A stretch of DNA of 64,000 nucleotides from Neobacillus cucumis. GTDB lineage: Bacteria > Bacillota > Bacilli > Bacillales_B > DSM-18226. Of the stretch, positions 20,025 to 28,565 are shown in pieces (within the stretch, counting starts at the first letter, position 1; each line of letters begins with the position of its first letter). The stretch is from assembly GCF_023715505.1 (NCBI RefSeq), contig NZ_JAMBOH010000006.1:186001-250000 (forward strand), read 5' to 3'. Under the pieces are notes generated by a model. That model was given only the letters and a program-made list of their open reading frames with translations, did not search any database and was not told the origin of the DNA. A program made the translations under genes and the position numbers.

Positions 20025-21719
20025 ATGTTCAAAAGTGCACAATGTCAATTGGATTACTCCTTTACAATTGTAAATGATCGTACACCATTAACTGAAATTA
20101 AAAACAAACTGAACGAGTATAATTTTGTCATTGTCGCAGGTGGAACATACTTTATCATTAATAACTATGAATATAACCTGATGGCTTTAGGGAACGATTC
20201 TATGCCTATTATTGACTGGCTTCGGCATCTCAAATGGCTCCCTTCAACAGTAGTTTTAGCTGATAAAGGTCTCCCGTCGGAAGTGGACTGGAGAAGGCCG
20301 GTCCTTTTTAAAAATGAAGGGGAATACATGGGAATCCTAACATCAGGAAAGGAAATTAAAAAACTTAATGAAGAGAATAACAAGATTTCAGCTTATTTTG
20401 AAACCTTGGCTGAGACCATAAGTGATTCTGTTACGGCTGTGGATGAATCAGGAAATGTTGTTTACTGGAATACAACGGCAGAAGAGACATACAAGATTAA
20501 AAAGGAATTTATCCTGGGTAAGAAGATTGGTGAGCACTTTAATGATGACTCGGTTATTCTTCATCGAATTCTGAATGAAGGACGGTTTGTAAGAGGAGAG
20601 TACCATCGTCCAAATAAAGATACGCATGTTCTAATAAATGCCTTACCGATTATAATTGAAAACAAAATTATCGGAGGTGTCGCTACAGAACATAATATTA
20701 CCAATATTATACGGCTTAATGAAGAATTGGACTCAAACTCATCTTTACTCGTCCCTAAAACAAATCCATTTTCTACGATGGTAACGGGAAGCCCGAAATT
20801 TCAAGAGTCGTTGAAAATTGCGCAAAAAGTAGCGCATGCCGACATACCGGTCCATATAACAGGGGAAACTGGTTCAGGCAAGGAAATGTTAGCACAAGCG
20901 ATTCACTATGGTGGAGCAAAAGCAGATGGAGCTTTTATCACTTTAAATTGCTCGGTTATTCCTGCGGCATTATTAGAAATTGAACTTTTTGGCTTTCAAA
21001 AGAATACTGAAACCTCCGAACCGCAAACTTTGCAAATTGGAAGGATTGAGCAGGCTTCTAATGGTACGTTATTTATTGAAGATGTTGATAAAATGCCGCT
21101 ATCCATCCAAGGCAAGTTGCTGGAATACTTAGTCGACCATAGTTTCTACAGGGTTGGAGGGGTAGAGAAGATTGCATCTACTACCCGGATTATAACGTCC
21201 ACCTCCGAACCCATTGATTTGCTGCTAAGGGAAGGGAGTTTAAATGAGAAGCTCTACTTCCATCTATCAGTGATATCAATCGATATCCCTCCGCTTCGGA
21301 CCAGAAAAGAGGATATTGTCACATTGGTTGATAAATTTATCAATGAATTTAGTGCTAAGTATAAAAAAGTAGTTCCAGAGGTTCATCCCGAAACGATGCT
21401 CCACATAGTGAACTATGATTGGCCCGGGAATGTGCGTGAAATGAGGAATACCATCGAACGAATCGTCCTACTGAATGACAGGCCATCTATTACAAGTGAA
21501 CAATTGCCTGAGAACATAAAGAGCAAAATTATAATCAATAATAACGAGGGAAAAGGTGTGGAAAGTACCCTGGCAGAGATTCCCTCAAAGAATGCGGAAG
21601 CGTTGCAAATAGAAGAGGCATTAAGAAAAACATATGGAAATAAAAGTGCCGCGGCTAGTTTACTCGGTATTTCACGGGGGACTCTTTATAACAAAATAAA
21701 AGAATATGGTTTAGGTTGA
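20025..21719 (+). CDS. PAS-AAA+-Fis activator without GAFTGA loop, likely regulator of proline catabolism
   Basis: This 564-residue protein is built like a sigma-54 enhancer-binding protein: N-terminal sensory region with CBS/PAS-like segments (PAS about 130-230), AAA+ domain (about 255-480) and a Fis-type helix-turn-helix at the C-terminus (KSAAASLLGISRGTLYNKI). Walker A is intact (GETGSGKE). The sigma-54 contact motif GAFTGA is missing: where ELFGYEKGAFTGA is expected the sequence reads ELFGFQKNTETSEPQ. Walker B is altered to LFIEDVDKM. It therefore probably acts, like TyrR, without sigma-54. Its place just after putBCP suggests it senses proline or P5C (inference). Confidence 0.85.
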   Translation: MFKSAQCQLDYSFTIVNDRTPLTEIKNKLNEYNFVIVAGGTYFIINNYEYNLMALGNDSMPIIDWLRHLKWLPSTVVLADKGLPSEVDWRRPVLFKNEGEYMGILTSGKEIKKLNEENNKISAYFETLAETISDSVTAVDESGNVVYWNTTAEETYKIKKEFILGKKIGEHFNDDSVILHRILNEGRFVRGEYHRPNKDTHVLINALPIIIENKIIGGVATEHNITNIIRLNEELDSNSSLLVPKTNPFSTMVTGSPKFQESLKIAQKVAHADIPVHITGETGSGKEMLAQAIHYGGAKADGAFITLNCSVIPAALLEIELFGFQKNTETSEPQTLQIGRIEQASNGTLFIEDVDKMPLSIQGKLLEYLVDHSFYRVGGVEKIASTTRIITSTSEPIDLLLREGSLNEKLYFHLSVISIDIPPLRTRKEDIVTLVDKFINEFSAKYKKVVPEVHPETMLHIVNYDWPGNVREMRNTIERIVLLNDRPSITSEQLPENIKSKIIINNNEGKGVESTLAEIPSKNAEALQIEEALRKTYGNKSAAASLLGISRGTLYNKIKEYGLG

Positions 21720-21788
21720 GCTATTCTATTAAACACCAACATGTGTCTTTTTAGACCTCACGCTTGATAAAAGAGGGGGAAAAAATTC

Positions 21789-22415
21789 ATGGGGCTACCC
21801 ATAAATTTGATACCGATAAGAGCAGTAGTTTTAGCTGCAGGTGTTTCCTCAAGAATGGGAAAATTTAAGCCTTTGCTTCCGATTGATGGAAAACCTATGC
21901 TTGAGATTGTTTTAACAAAAGTTTTATCGTTTCCATTTCAAGAAGTCATCGCAGTTGTTGGGTATAAAGGACAGGAACTAAAAGAGGCTATAAATCTTGA
22001 AGACGATCGGTTCAATTGGATCACTAATGAACAATTCTTAGAAGGGTTAAGTAGTTCGATAAAAGCAGCAATCCGTTTCGGTAATAATGAAACAAAAGGT
22101 GTTTTAATTTTCTTGGGTGACCAGCCCCTTCTAAGGCCATCGACAATCGACCAAATCCTCGAAGTTATTATACGAAAAGGACTCGCTCAATCCAAATGTA
22201 TTGTTCAACCAACCTTCAATGGAACACCAGGACATCCTGTTTTTATTTCTGCCTCAATGATCCCTTATCTAAAAACAATCACAGGTGACCAGGGGGCGAA
22301 ACCGATTTTTAAATTTGCTGATCATCATATTTATGTGCCGATAGATGATGAATGGACGATTTTGGATGTGGATACGAAACAGGATTATCAAAATTTAGTT
22401 AACCATTCTATATGA
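21789..22415 (+). CDS. MobA-like NTP transferase family nucleotidyltransferase
   Basis: This 208-residue protein has the MobA/MocA-type nucleotidyltransferase fold. Visible are the nucleotide loop VVLAAGVSSRMGKFKPLLPI (residues 11-30), the metal motif LGDQPLL near 103-109, and GTPGHPVFIS near 142-151. Relatives load CTP or GTP onto molybdopterin, or act on other small alcohol phosphates. No molybdenum enzyme or cofactor gene is nearby, so the substrate is open. The ribosome site GAGGGGG and ATG are clear. It is preceded by 69 bases after the activator gene and followed by an imperfect hairpin. Confidence 0.85.
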   Translation: MGLPINLIPIRAVVLAAGVSSRMGKFKPLLPIDGKPMLEIVLTKVLSFPFQEVIAVVGYKGQELKEAINLEDDRFNWITNEQFLEGLSSSIKAAIRFGNNETKGVLIFLGDQPLLRPSTIDQILEVIIRKGLAQSKCIVQPTFNGTPGHPVFISASMIPYLKTITGDQGAKPIFKFADHHIYVPIDDEWTILDVDTKQDYQNLVNHSI

Positions 22416-22450
22416 GGCTGCTCTCTTCAGGGAGCTGCTTTTTTTATAAC
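22415..22450 (+). terminator. imperfect terminator hairpin after the nucleotidyltransferase gene
   Basis: The stem GGCTGCTCTC/GGGAGCTGCT has two mismatches and is followed by eight T. It is a probable but weak terminator. Confidence 0.5.
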
Positions 22451-22586
22451 TGTTCAATGCATACTTCACATTACCTTGAAGGAGAAAAGGTATAATAACT
22501 ATGCGAAGGCAAAAATTAAAAAGGGCTATAACCATTTTACGAAGAATAACAATAAAATGAGCATTATATGTAGAAAAGGAGCCGCC

Positions 22587-24044
22587 ATGACAAAAACAGG
22601 ATGGAATTTTGATAACAGTTACTCCCATCTTCCTGAATCATTTTTCACAAGACAAAACCCAGGCCCTGTAAATTCACCAAAGCTAGTGATTTTAAATGAA
22701 CCATTGGCAGAGGAGTTAGGCCTTGAAATCTCGGCACTTCAAAGTAAAGACGGTACAGCGGTGTTTGCAGGAAACCAGATACCTGAAGGTGCTTTACCAC
22801 TTGCACAAGCCTATGCCGGCCATCAATTTGGTCATTTTACCATGTTAGGAGACGGGCGGGCCGTATTGATTGGGGAGCAAATAACACCCCAAGGGGAACG
22901 AGTAGATATCCAGCTCAAAGGTTCAGGCAGAACCCCATACTCGCGGGGAGGAGATGGCCGTGCCGCACTTGGACCTATGCTGCGTGAATACATCATTAGT
23001 GAAGCTATGCATGCATTAGGAATCCCAACCACCCGCAGCCTGGCCGTGGTTACAACTGGCGAGACCATTATCCGCGAAACCCTGCTGCCTGGAGCCATTC
23101 TTACAAGAGTGGCTGCTAGTCATATTCGTGTTGGAACCTTCCAATACGCTGCAGGAAGAGGGGAAATAGATGATCTGCGGGCATTGGCTGACTATACCAT
23201 AAAGCGCCATTATCCAAACATTAAAGATAATGAATACAAGTATGTATCACTGCTTCAAGAAGTCATCAAACGTCAAGCTGCACTAATTGCCAAATGGCAG
23301 TTGGTTGGTTTTATCCACGGAGTGATGAACACTGATAACATGACAATTAGTGGTGAAACCATTGATTATGGACCTTGCGCCTTTATGGATCAGTATGATC
23401 CGTCAACTGTTTTCAGTTCCATTGACAGAGAAGGGCGCTACGCCTATGCTAATCAGCCGTATATTGGCGGATGGAATCTGGCTAGATTTGCGGAAACCTT
23501 ATTACCGCTTCTTCATGAAAATCAAGAGCAAGCTGTCCAATTAGCGCAGGAGGCAATCTCTGGATTCACAAAGTTATATCAAACGAATTGGATTGCTGGA
23601 ATGAGGGGTAAACTGGGGATTTTTAATGCAGAAGAACAGGATGAATCATTATTTGAAGAGCTGCTTAATCTGATGCATAAGAATCAGGCCGACTATACCA
23701 ACACTTTTAAAGCCTTAACCTTTGCTCAATATGATCATGGCAAGTTATTTGCGACACCTGAATTTTCACAATGGAAGGAGCGGTGGCAGGCGAGACTAGG
23801 AAGGCAGAAGGAAACGAAAGAGGAATCAAATCAGTTAATGCAAAACAGTAACCCTTCGGTAATCCCTCGGAACCACCGTGTTGAGGAAGCACTTAAAGCC
23901 GCAGTTACTCAAGAAGATTACAGTGTTATGAACAAACTCTTACAGGTTCTCTCAAACCCATACGCACACAGTCCAGAGCAGGCGGAATATTGTAAACTGC
24001 CTGAGCCGTCAACTCGTCCCTACCAAACCTTTTGCGGTACATGA
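22587..24044 (+). CDS. selO: SelO (YdiU/UPF0061) family protein adenylyltransferase
   Basis: SelO is a pseudokinase-fold enzyme that transfers AMP from ATP to protein hydroxyl groups, linked in other bacteria to redox stress. The 485 residues carry YAGHQFGHF near 73-81, [16 protein letters not shown] near 110-125, [33 protein letters not shown] near 252-273, and the family C-terminus YQTFCGT with cysteine where animal homologues have selenocysteine. The ATG at 22587 has AAAGGAG upstream; an earlier in-frame ATG at 22476 lacks family similarity. It is not obviously in an operon with its neighbours. Confidence 0.93.
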   Translation: MTKTGWNFDNSYSHLPESFFTRQNPGPVNSPKLVILNEPLAEELGLEISALQSKDGTAVFAGNQIPEGALPLAQAYAGHQFGHFTMLGDGRAVLIGEQITPQGERVDIQLKGSGRTPYSRGGDGRAALGPMLREYIISEAMHALGIPTTRSLAVVTTGETIIRETLLPGAILTRVAASHIRVGTFQYAAGRGEIDDLRALADYTIKRHYPNIKDNEYKYVSLLQEVIKRQAALIAKWQLVGFIHGVMNTDNMTISGETIDYGPCAFMDQYDPSTVFSSIDREGRYAYANQPYIGGWNLARFAETLLPLLHENQEQAVQLAQEAISGFTKLYQTNWIAGMRGKLGIFNAEEQDESLFEELLNLMHKNQADYTNTFKALTFAQYDHGKLFATPEFSQWKERWQARLGRQKETKEESNQLMQNSNPSVIPRNHRVEEALKAAVTQEDYSVMNKLLQVLSNPYAHSPEQAEYCKLPEPSTRPYQTFCGT

Positions 24045-24227
24045 GAAACTGGAAAAATTTTAGTGGGAGCAGATTCAAGAAAATACTGATAATTTATTGC
24101 TAAAAATGGAAAAATATAATATAGTTAAGATGGATATAGAGTAAATGCTCTATTCTACTCGGAGAATAAAGGTAAAATAGTTAAAACATAAAATGGTAAC
24201 GATTTCTAGAAATTAATGCTAGAACTT

Positions 24228-24278
24228 AAAGCCACAGTAGGATGTAGGGAATCCCCTGCTCTTATTGTGGCTTTTTTA
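24228..24278 (+). terminator. long terminator-like hairpin just upstream of the sensor kinase
   Basis: AAGCCACA pairs with TGTGGCTT, with further pairing GTAGGG/CCCCTGC in the upper stem, followed by six T. It ends only about 33 bases before the kinase start codon, so it may be an attenuator in the kinase leader as well as the selO terminator. Confidence 0.72.
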
Positions 24279-24310
24279 TTTGAAAAATTAAGAAAGGAGG
24301 GTCCTGCATT

Positions 24311-25441
24311 ATGGTAATGCATGGAATCGACCGAAAGGGTGTTCTTTTAAAAGTATATAGAGATACGAATATGGATAAGGACTTTTCGATCCTATCTAAA
24401 AATCGTGATGCATTTATATTAGTTGACCTGGAAGGGAAAATTCAATATTCTAGCCATGCTTGTGAACCCTTATTAGGTTACTCGAGGGATACTTTGCATC
24501 AGATAACATTAAATAAATTGTTTGTTTCAGAATTTTTAAATCAAGAGCAAACCTTCTTTAAAGGGAGAGATCAAGAAAAACTTGATAACTTTGATGCCCA
24601 GGTTCAAGTCATTGAAGGAAGTATCTTAGATGTAAACGTTACTTCGATTCCTATTTATTTTGAACAGGATTACCTTGGCACGTATCTAGTCATTAAGGAT
24701 ATAACATCTATAAAACAGAACAGGTTAACAATGGAACGTGAAAAAGAGTATAATGCCTTAATTAATAATTTATCTCGCTTATCGGAAAAACAAGCTACCG
24801 CGGGTCAGCTGGCTGCCGGGATTGCCCATGAAATCCGTAACCCCATTACCGCTATCAAGGGCTTTTTACAATTACTAATGGGAGAAAACGTTGGTAATAG
24901 AATCTATTTTGAAATCATTAATTCCGAAATTGACCGGATTGAAGAAATTCTAAAAGAATTAATGGTCCTCGCAAAGCCAAACAAGCAAAAGTATGAGCGG
25001 ATAAATCTTCACAGTTTATTAGAGCAGGTTATTACCTTAATGGCTTCACAGGCCCTCTTAAATGATATTCAAATTGAAACACAGTTTGATTTCACCAATA
25101 CGTGGATCATTGGTGATAATAATCAATTAAAACAAGTTTTTATTAATTATATAAAAAATGCAATCGAAGCAATGCCCGAGGGAGGGATGCTGCGAATAAA
25201 TGCAAGCCCTCTTGTTGGCGGTCAGGTTCGAGTTAGTATAACCGACCAAGGCAGCGGAATTCCTGAAGACATTCTTAATCAAATAGGCCAGCCTTTTTTT
25301 ACAACAAAAGAAAATGGAACTGGGCTAGGGTTGCTGGTTAGCCGGCAAATAATAAAAGAACATAAAGGGGATTTATTTATAGAAAGTAGTAATAATGGAA
25401 CAACTATTCATGTGGAATTTCCTTTATCTTCAGAACAATAA
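24311..25441 (+). CDS. PAS-containing sensor histidine kinase (orphan, sporulation-kinase-like)
   Basis: This is a soluble sensor kinase of 376 residues with no membrane segment. It has one PAS domain (about 25-135), then a HisKA dimerisation domain with the phospho-accepting His173 (GIAHEIRNPITAIKG), and a HATPase domain (about 225-375: N box NQLKQVFINYIKNAIEA, G1 DQGSGIP, F box FFTTK, G2 GTGLGL). The layout resembles KinA/KinE-type kinases that feed the Spo0A phosphorelay. No response regulator gene is adjacent, which fits that idea (inference). The start ATG has AAGGAGGG 9 bases upstream. Confidence 0.9.
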   Translation: MVMHGIDRKGVLLKVYRDTNMDKDFSILSKNRDAFILVDLEGKIQYSSHACEPLLGYSRDTLHQITLNKLFVSEFLNQEQTFFKGRDQEKLDNFDAQVQVIEGSILDVNVTSIPIYFEQDYLGTYLVIKDITSIKQNRLTMEREKEYNALINNLSRLSEKQATAGQLAAGIAHEIRNPITAIKGFLQLLMGENVGNRIYFEIINSEIDRIEEILKELMVLAKPNKQKYERINLHSLLEQVITLMASQALLNDIQIETQFDFTNTWIIGDNNQLKQVFINYIKNAIEAMPEGGMLRINASPLVGGQVRVSITDQGSGIPEDILNQIGQPFFTTKENGTGLGLLVSRQIIKEHKGDLFIESSNNGTTIHVEFPLSSEQ

Positions 25442-25631
25442 TTTCTCTTTTATTGTAATTTTCCACATAATTTGGTTGTGAACCTATTGATTTAATGTTA
25501 TTATGAATTTTGTCTAATGTCTTGCTGTCATTAGTTTGAAAAAGTTGATTTAAAGTCTATTTAAATATCAATATATTCTAATTGTGATGGTAAATGGTAG
25601 AAACTAATTTCTTAAAAGTCGTCTTAACCGT

Positions 25632-25667
25632 GGCCTAACTTCCTTTTTGCGGAGTTAGGCCTTTTTA
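25632..25667 (+). terminator. terminator hairpin between kinase and first mpsC-like gene
   Basis: The perfect stem GGCCTAACTTCC/GGAGTTAGGCC is followed by TTTTT. It ends 23 bases before the next start codon, too near for a promoter in between. Confidence 0.85.
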
Positions 25668-25689
25668 TATTGTATCAAGGGGGATTTGA

Positions 25690-26382
25690 ATGGTTGCAAC
25701 GAAAGAAGATTTGCTGTCTCTGAGCAGTTCTTTTAGTAAAATCATAAAGAGGGGGTTTGGTAAAGGTCCTGAAACCTGTTACACGGTCTTAAGAGCAAAC
25801 AGGTTATACGTTTATATCCGTAACTTTATGACACCTGCCGAGGAAATTTTAGCGGAAAAGCAAGAATATAATTTGTTGATGAACTTTCGCTCATCAGTCC
25901 TAACAGCCTTGTCCCAAGATTTAGTGCAAGAGGCATCGCTTGTTTTAGGGATTTCTTTCGATTCCTTTTATCAAGATTGGAACTATAATTCGAACTCAGG
26001 TATATTGCTATTAGTGAATAATAGTTTCAATCCTGATGTGAAGATAGATGAGAGTTTTGAGAGAAAGTTATTTCAATTAGTTCGAATGGTGGGTTCCGAG
26101 CTTCATAAAATCCCAAACGAGTTAAAGGTTGTTAAATACACTCAGAATATCTGTGCGATTGAATCAAAAGGGGTCATGCTGCCTCTAGATTACTTGATGG
26201 TAGAACAGGGGAATTCTGACTTGTTATTTACCTATGCTAGAGAAATTAAAAAGGGGTATTATCAGCATAGGGAATTATTTGAAGAACTGTTTAATCGTTC
26301 GATTGAGGATTTATTTATGATGTGGGACTTTAAAAACAATAAATGTTATTTGATCTTTAGTTTCAACAAAGTATATACCTGA
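25690..26382 (+). CDS. MpsC-family (DUF2294) protein, two-domain, copy 1
   Basis: This 230-residue soluble protein belongs to DUF2294 (PF10057), named after MpsC of the MpsABC sodium/bicarbonate system. The N-terminal half has the typical block FGKGPETCYTVLRANRL, YVYIRNFMTPAEEILAE, and ends with SFYQDWNYNSNSGIL. The second half repeats the pattern weakly (ICAIESKGVMLPLDYLMVEQGN and then DLFMMWDFKNNKCYLIF), so the protein looks like a tandem duplication of the domain of about 115 residues. No mpsA or mpsB lies in the window. ATG with AAGGGGGAT upstream. Biochemical role unknown. Confidence 0.85.
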   Translation: MVATKEDLLSLSSSFSKIIKRGFGKGPETCYTVLRANRLYVYIRNFMTPAEEILAEKQEYNLLMNFRSSVLTALSQDLVQEASLVLGISFDSFYQDWNYNSNSGILLLVNNSFNPDVKIDESFERKLFQLVRMVGSELHKIPNELKVVKYTQNICAIESKGVMLPLDYLMVEQGNSDLLFTYAREIKKGYYQHRELFEELFNRSIEDLFMMWDFKNNKCYLIFSFNKVYT

Positions 26383-26401
26383 ATAAAACGATAAAAATTT
26401 T

Positions 26402-26438
26402 ACTGCCTGGGTATGATAATGTCAGGCAGTATTTTTTT
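26402..26438 (+). terminator. terminator hairpin between the two mpsC-like genes
   Basis: ACTGCCTG/CAGGCAGT is followed by ATTTTTTTG. It ends about 31 bases before the second gene; the intergenic gap totals 86 bases. Confidence 0.82.
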
Positions 26439-26468
26439 GCGCTTTTCGAAAGTGAGGTCAAAATTCTG

Positions 26469-27167
26469 ATGTCATCGCCATTGCAACAAAAGTTAATGGA
26501 TATTAGCAGCTTAACTAGTAAATTGTTAAGAAAAAATTTTGGACGTGGACCGGAAACCTGCCACGCTTATGCAAAAGGGCGTTTTTTAGTTTTTTACATA
26601 CGGGGGTTCCTGTCGCCATTGGAATCTACTTTATTGGAGAACGGCAATTCCGATACTATTGAAATTTCAAGAAATATAGTGATGAAAACTGTCCAAAATC
26701 AGTTGAAAGGTATTCTTGAGCTGGAATTTTCTCAAGACATCGAATCCTTTTACCATGATTGGAACTATCCGCAAAATACAGGAATGATAACTGTCCAGTT
26801 TGAAGGGGACATTATAGAGGAAGTTGGCCGTAAGCTTAGTGATCCTATGGACCTCAAACCTTTAATTGATGAGGTGGAAAGGATCAGTATATTGGTACAA
26901 AAAAGACCTGAAAAAACCGAAGCATATTTTATTTCGCCAAAAATTTATTTGATAAAACGAGATGGAATTTTAGTTCAGATTGAAAAGGCATTAATTGAAA
27001 AGGGATATGAGCAAACGCTTATCGTCACCAAAGATGAACTGGAAAAGTCTTATTTGCATCGAGATGGGCGCTTTGAAGAGATTTTTAGCAAGCCTGTTGC
27101 AGATATTTTTGTGGATTGGGACTTGAGTAAGGATAGAAGCATCACGTGCTTTGTTCTGAAGGATTAA
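26469..27167 (+). CDS. MpsC-family (DUF2294) protein, two-domain, copy 2
   Basis: This 232-residue paralogue of the preceding gene has the same order: FGRGPETCHAYAKGRFLVF, YIRGFLSPLESTLLE and FYHDWNYPQNTGM in the first half, then a weaker second domain (ISPKIYLIKRDGILVQIEKALIEKGYEQ, ending IFVDWDLSKDRSITCF). The two proteins diverge strongly outside these blocks, so the duplication is not recent. ATG with GTGAGGTC upstream. A terminator hairpin in the short gap suggests reduced or conditional expression relative to copy 1. Function unknown. Confidence 0.85.
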   Translation: MSSPLQQKLMDISSLTSKLLRKNFGRGPETCHAYAKGRFLVFYIRGFLSPLESTLLENGNSDTIEISRNIVMKTVQNQLKGILELEFSQDIESFYHDWNYPQNTGMITVQFEGDIIEEVGRKLSDPMDLKPLIDEVERISILVQKRPEKTEAYFISPKIYLIKRDGILVQIEKALIEKGYEQTLIVTKDELEKSYLHRDGRFEEIFSKPVADIFVDWDLSKDRSITCFVLKD

Positions 27168-27180
27168 TAAGTAAAAGCAT

Positions 27181-27269
27181 GATGATTGAAACAGCACCTT
27201 GGCAGATTTTAAAATAGGATGCTTAAATTATTGTCCATGACAGGCATCCGTAAATCTGCCATAATCATC
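27181..27269 (+). ncRNA. three-tier inverted-repeat RNA element upstream of the HesB-like gene
   Basis: Three nested stems can form: GATGATT (27181-27187) with AATCATC (27263-27269); TGGCAGATTT (27200-27209) with AAATCTGCCA (27252-27261); GGATGC (27217-27222) with GCATCC (27244-27249). No T-tract follows, so it is not a simple terminator. It ends 29 bases before the next start codon and could be a leader regulator or an mRNA-stabilising structure. Confidence 0.5.
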
Positions 27270-27298
27270 CTAGGTACGAACGGAAACGGGGTGATTTT

Positions 27299-27568
27299 AT
27301 GTTTATTGTTACAGAAGCAGCGAATCAAGAGCTGCAAAATAGGTTAAAGCAATTTGGTCATAAACAGTTTATTCGAATGCAAATGCGGAAAAGTTGTTTT
27401 ATGAAAGTGAAGGTAACAGTAGAAGACGCCATTCAAGCAAGTGATACAGAAGTCATAAAAGATGGGCTGCACTTCATTATTGATGCAGGAGAATGCCATT
27501 ATTTCAATCATAAAACATTAGATTATATTCCGGATCAAACTGGTTTTAAACAATTTGAGATTATTTAG
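27299..27568 (+). CDS. small HesB/IscA-like fold protein (89 aa)
   Basis: This 89-residue protein resembles the HesB-like family of Bacilli: it begins MFIVTEAANQELQNRL, has a beta-rich centre, and ends with a YF.NHKTLDYIPDQTGF segment where IscA-type proteins keep the core strands. It lacks the CGCG-type cysteine ligands of true A-type iron-sulfur carriers; only Cys38 (KSCFMK) and Cys66 (GECHYF) remain. It is therefore unlikely to carry clusters in the classic way. The GTACGAACGGAAACGGGGTG leader gives a GGGGTG ribosome site. A terminator follows immediately. Confidence 0.7.
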   Translation: MFIVTEAANQELQNRLKQFGHKQFIRMQMRKSCFMKVKVTVEDAIQASDTEVIKDGLHFIIDAGECHYFNHKTLDYIPDQTGFKQFEII

Positions 27569-27582
27569 TTCGATCGTTTTTA

Positions 27583-27621
27583 AAAAAGCCGTATTTTCCA
27601 ATAGGAAAATTCGGCTTTTTA
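27583..27621 (+). terminator. Rho-independent terminator after the HesB-like gene
   Basis: AAAAAGCCG and ATTTTCC pair with GGAAAAT and CGGCTTTTT; the stem is nearly perfect with a four-base loop. Confidence 0.9.
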
Positions 27622-27639
27622 TATCGAAAATATTACAAA

Positions 27640-27676
27640 TGAAAACGTTGACAGAATTATGACCGAAGAGTACTAT
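27640..27676 (+). promoter_or_regulatory. promoter of the IclR operon overlapped by a perfect cre site
   Basis: TGAAAACGTTGACA (27640-27653) fits the CcpA cre consensus TGWNANCGNTNWCA at every position. Its last six bases are a perfect -35 TTGACA (27648-27653). A -10 TACTAT lies at 27671-27676 with a 17-base spacer. CcpA binding would block polymerase, giving carbon catabolite repression (known mechanism, inferred here). Confidence 0.75.
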
Positions 27677-27736
27677 AAAAGTGTAATTAATATTTACGAA
27701 CGTTATTCGATAATGTCGAACGATGAGGAGGAACAA

Positions 27737-28513
27737 GTGACGGAACGACTAATTCAATCCATCGAAAGAGCTGCAGATGTCCTCGAACTTTTTTTGACTT
27801 CACATCCTGAACAAAGTATTAAGGAAATTAGCAACAGTTTGAACCTATCCAAGAGTACTGTCCATGGCATTATTAAAACCTTGGAACATCGAGGTTACCT
27901 GGAGCAAAATTCAGACAATCTGAAATATCGACTGGGAATTAAACTCTTTGAACTAGGTAATTACGTAGGAAAAAATCTTGATATAGGAAGAATTGCCAGA
28001 CCTATCATAAAAGATCTGGTTGAAGAACTAAATGAAACCGTTCACCTAGTAACGCTGCAGCGTGATGAACTAATTTACATTGAAAAGGTAGAAGGTCCAA
28101 GTGCCTTAACGATTTATTCACATATTGGCAAAAGAGCCCCATTTCATTGTACAGGTGTTGGCAAAGCCATCCTTTCCCAATTAAGTGAAGAAGAGGTTGA
28201 TCGTATTTTATCATCCGTCAGCATGGAAGCATTCACGGAATTTACGATGACAAATATCGAGGAGATCAAAAGTATTTTGCCATCAATCAGGGAGCAAGGT
28301 TATGCCTTTGATGATGAAGAGATTGAACTGGGATTAAAATGTATAGCTGCACCGATCTTTAATCATCAAGGGAATGTTATCGCTTCGATAAGCTGTGCTG
28401 CTCCTAAAATGAGGTTAGATGAAGAACGTCTGCCTAAAGTAATAGAGGGTATTAAACAAGCAGCAGCTGAGATTTCAAGACAGTTAGGTTATAAGGGGAA
28501 AAATGCATCTTAA
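27737..28513 (+). CDS. IclR family transcriptional regulator
   Basis: This 258-residue regulator has an N-terminal winged helix (about 1-65: IQSIERAADVLELF, IKEISNSLNLSKSTVHGII) and a C-terminal IclR effector domain (about 80-250, with VHLVTLQRDELIYIEKVEG, FHCTGVGKAIL, and GYAFDDEEIELGLKCIAAPIF). I chose GTG 27737, which has a perfect AGGAGG 7 bases upstream; the upstream in-frame ATG at 27659 lies within the promoter. The gene is first in a unit with the aldehyde dehydrogenase and aldolase genes, so it likely responds to their substrate. Confidence 0.9.
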   Translation: MTERLIQSIERAADVLELFLTSHPEQSIKEISNSLNLSKSTVHGIIKTLEHRGYLEQNSDNLKYRLGIKLFELGNYVGKNLDIGRIARPIIKDLVEELNETVHLVTLQRDELIYIEKVEGPSALTIYSHIGKRAPFHCTGVGKAILSQLSEEEVDRILSSVSMEAFTEFTMTNIEEIKSILPSIREQGYAFDDEEIELGLKCIAAPIFNHQGNVIASISCAAPKMRLDEERLPKVIEGIKQAAAEISRQLGYKGKNAS

Positions 28514-28565
28514 TAGAGAAGGCACCGAATAAATTAATAAATTTAGGTATTGGAGGAGAATTATT

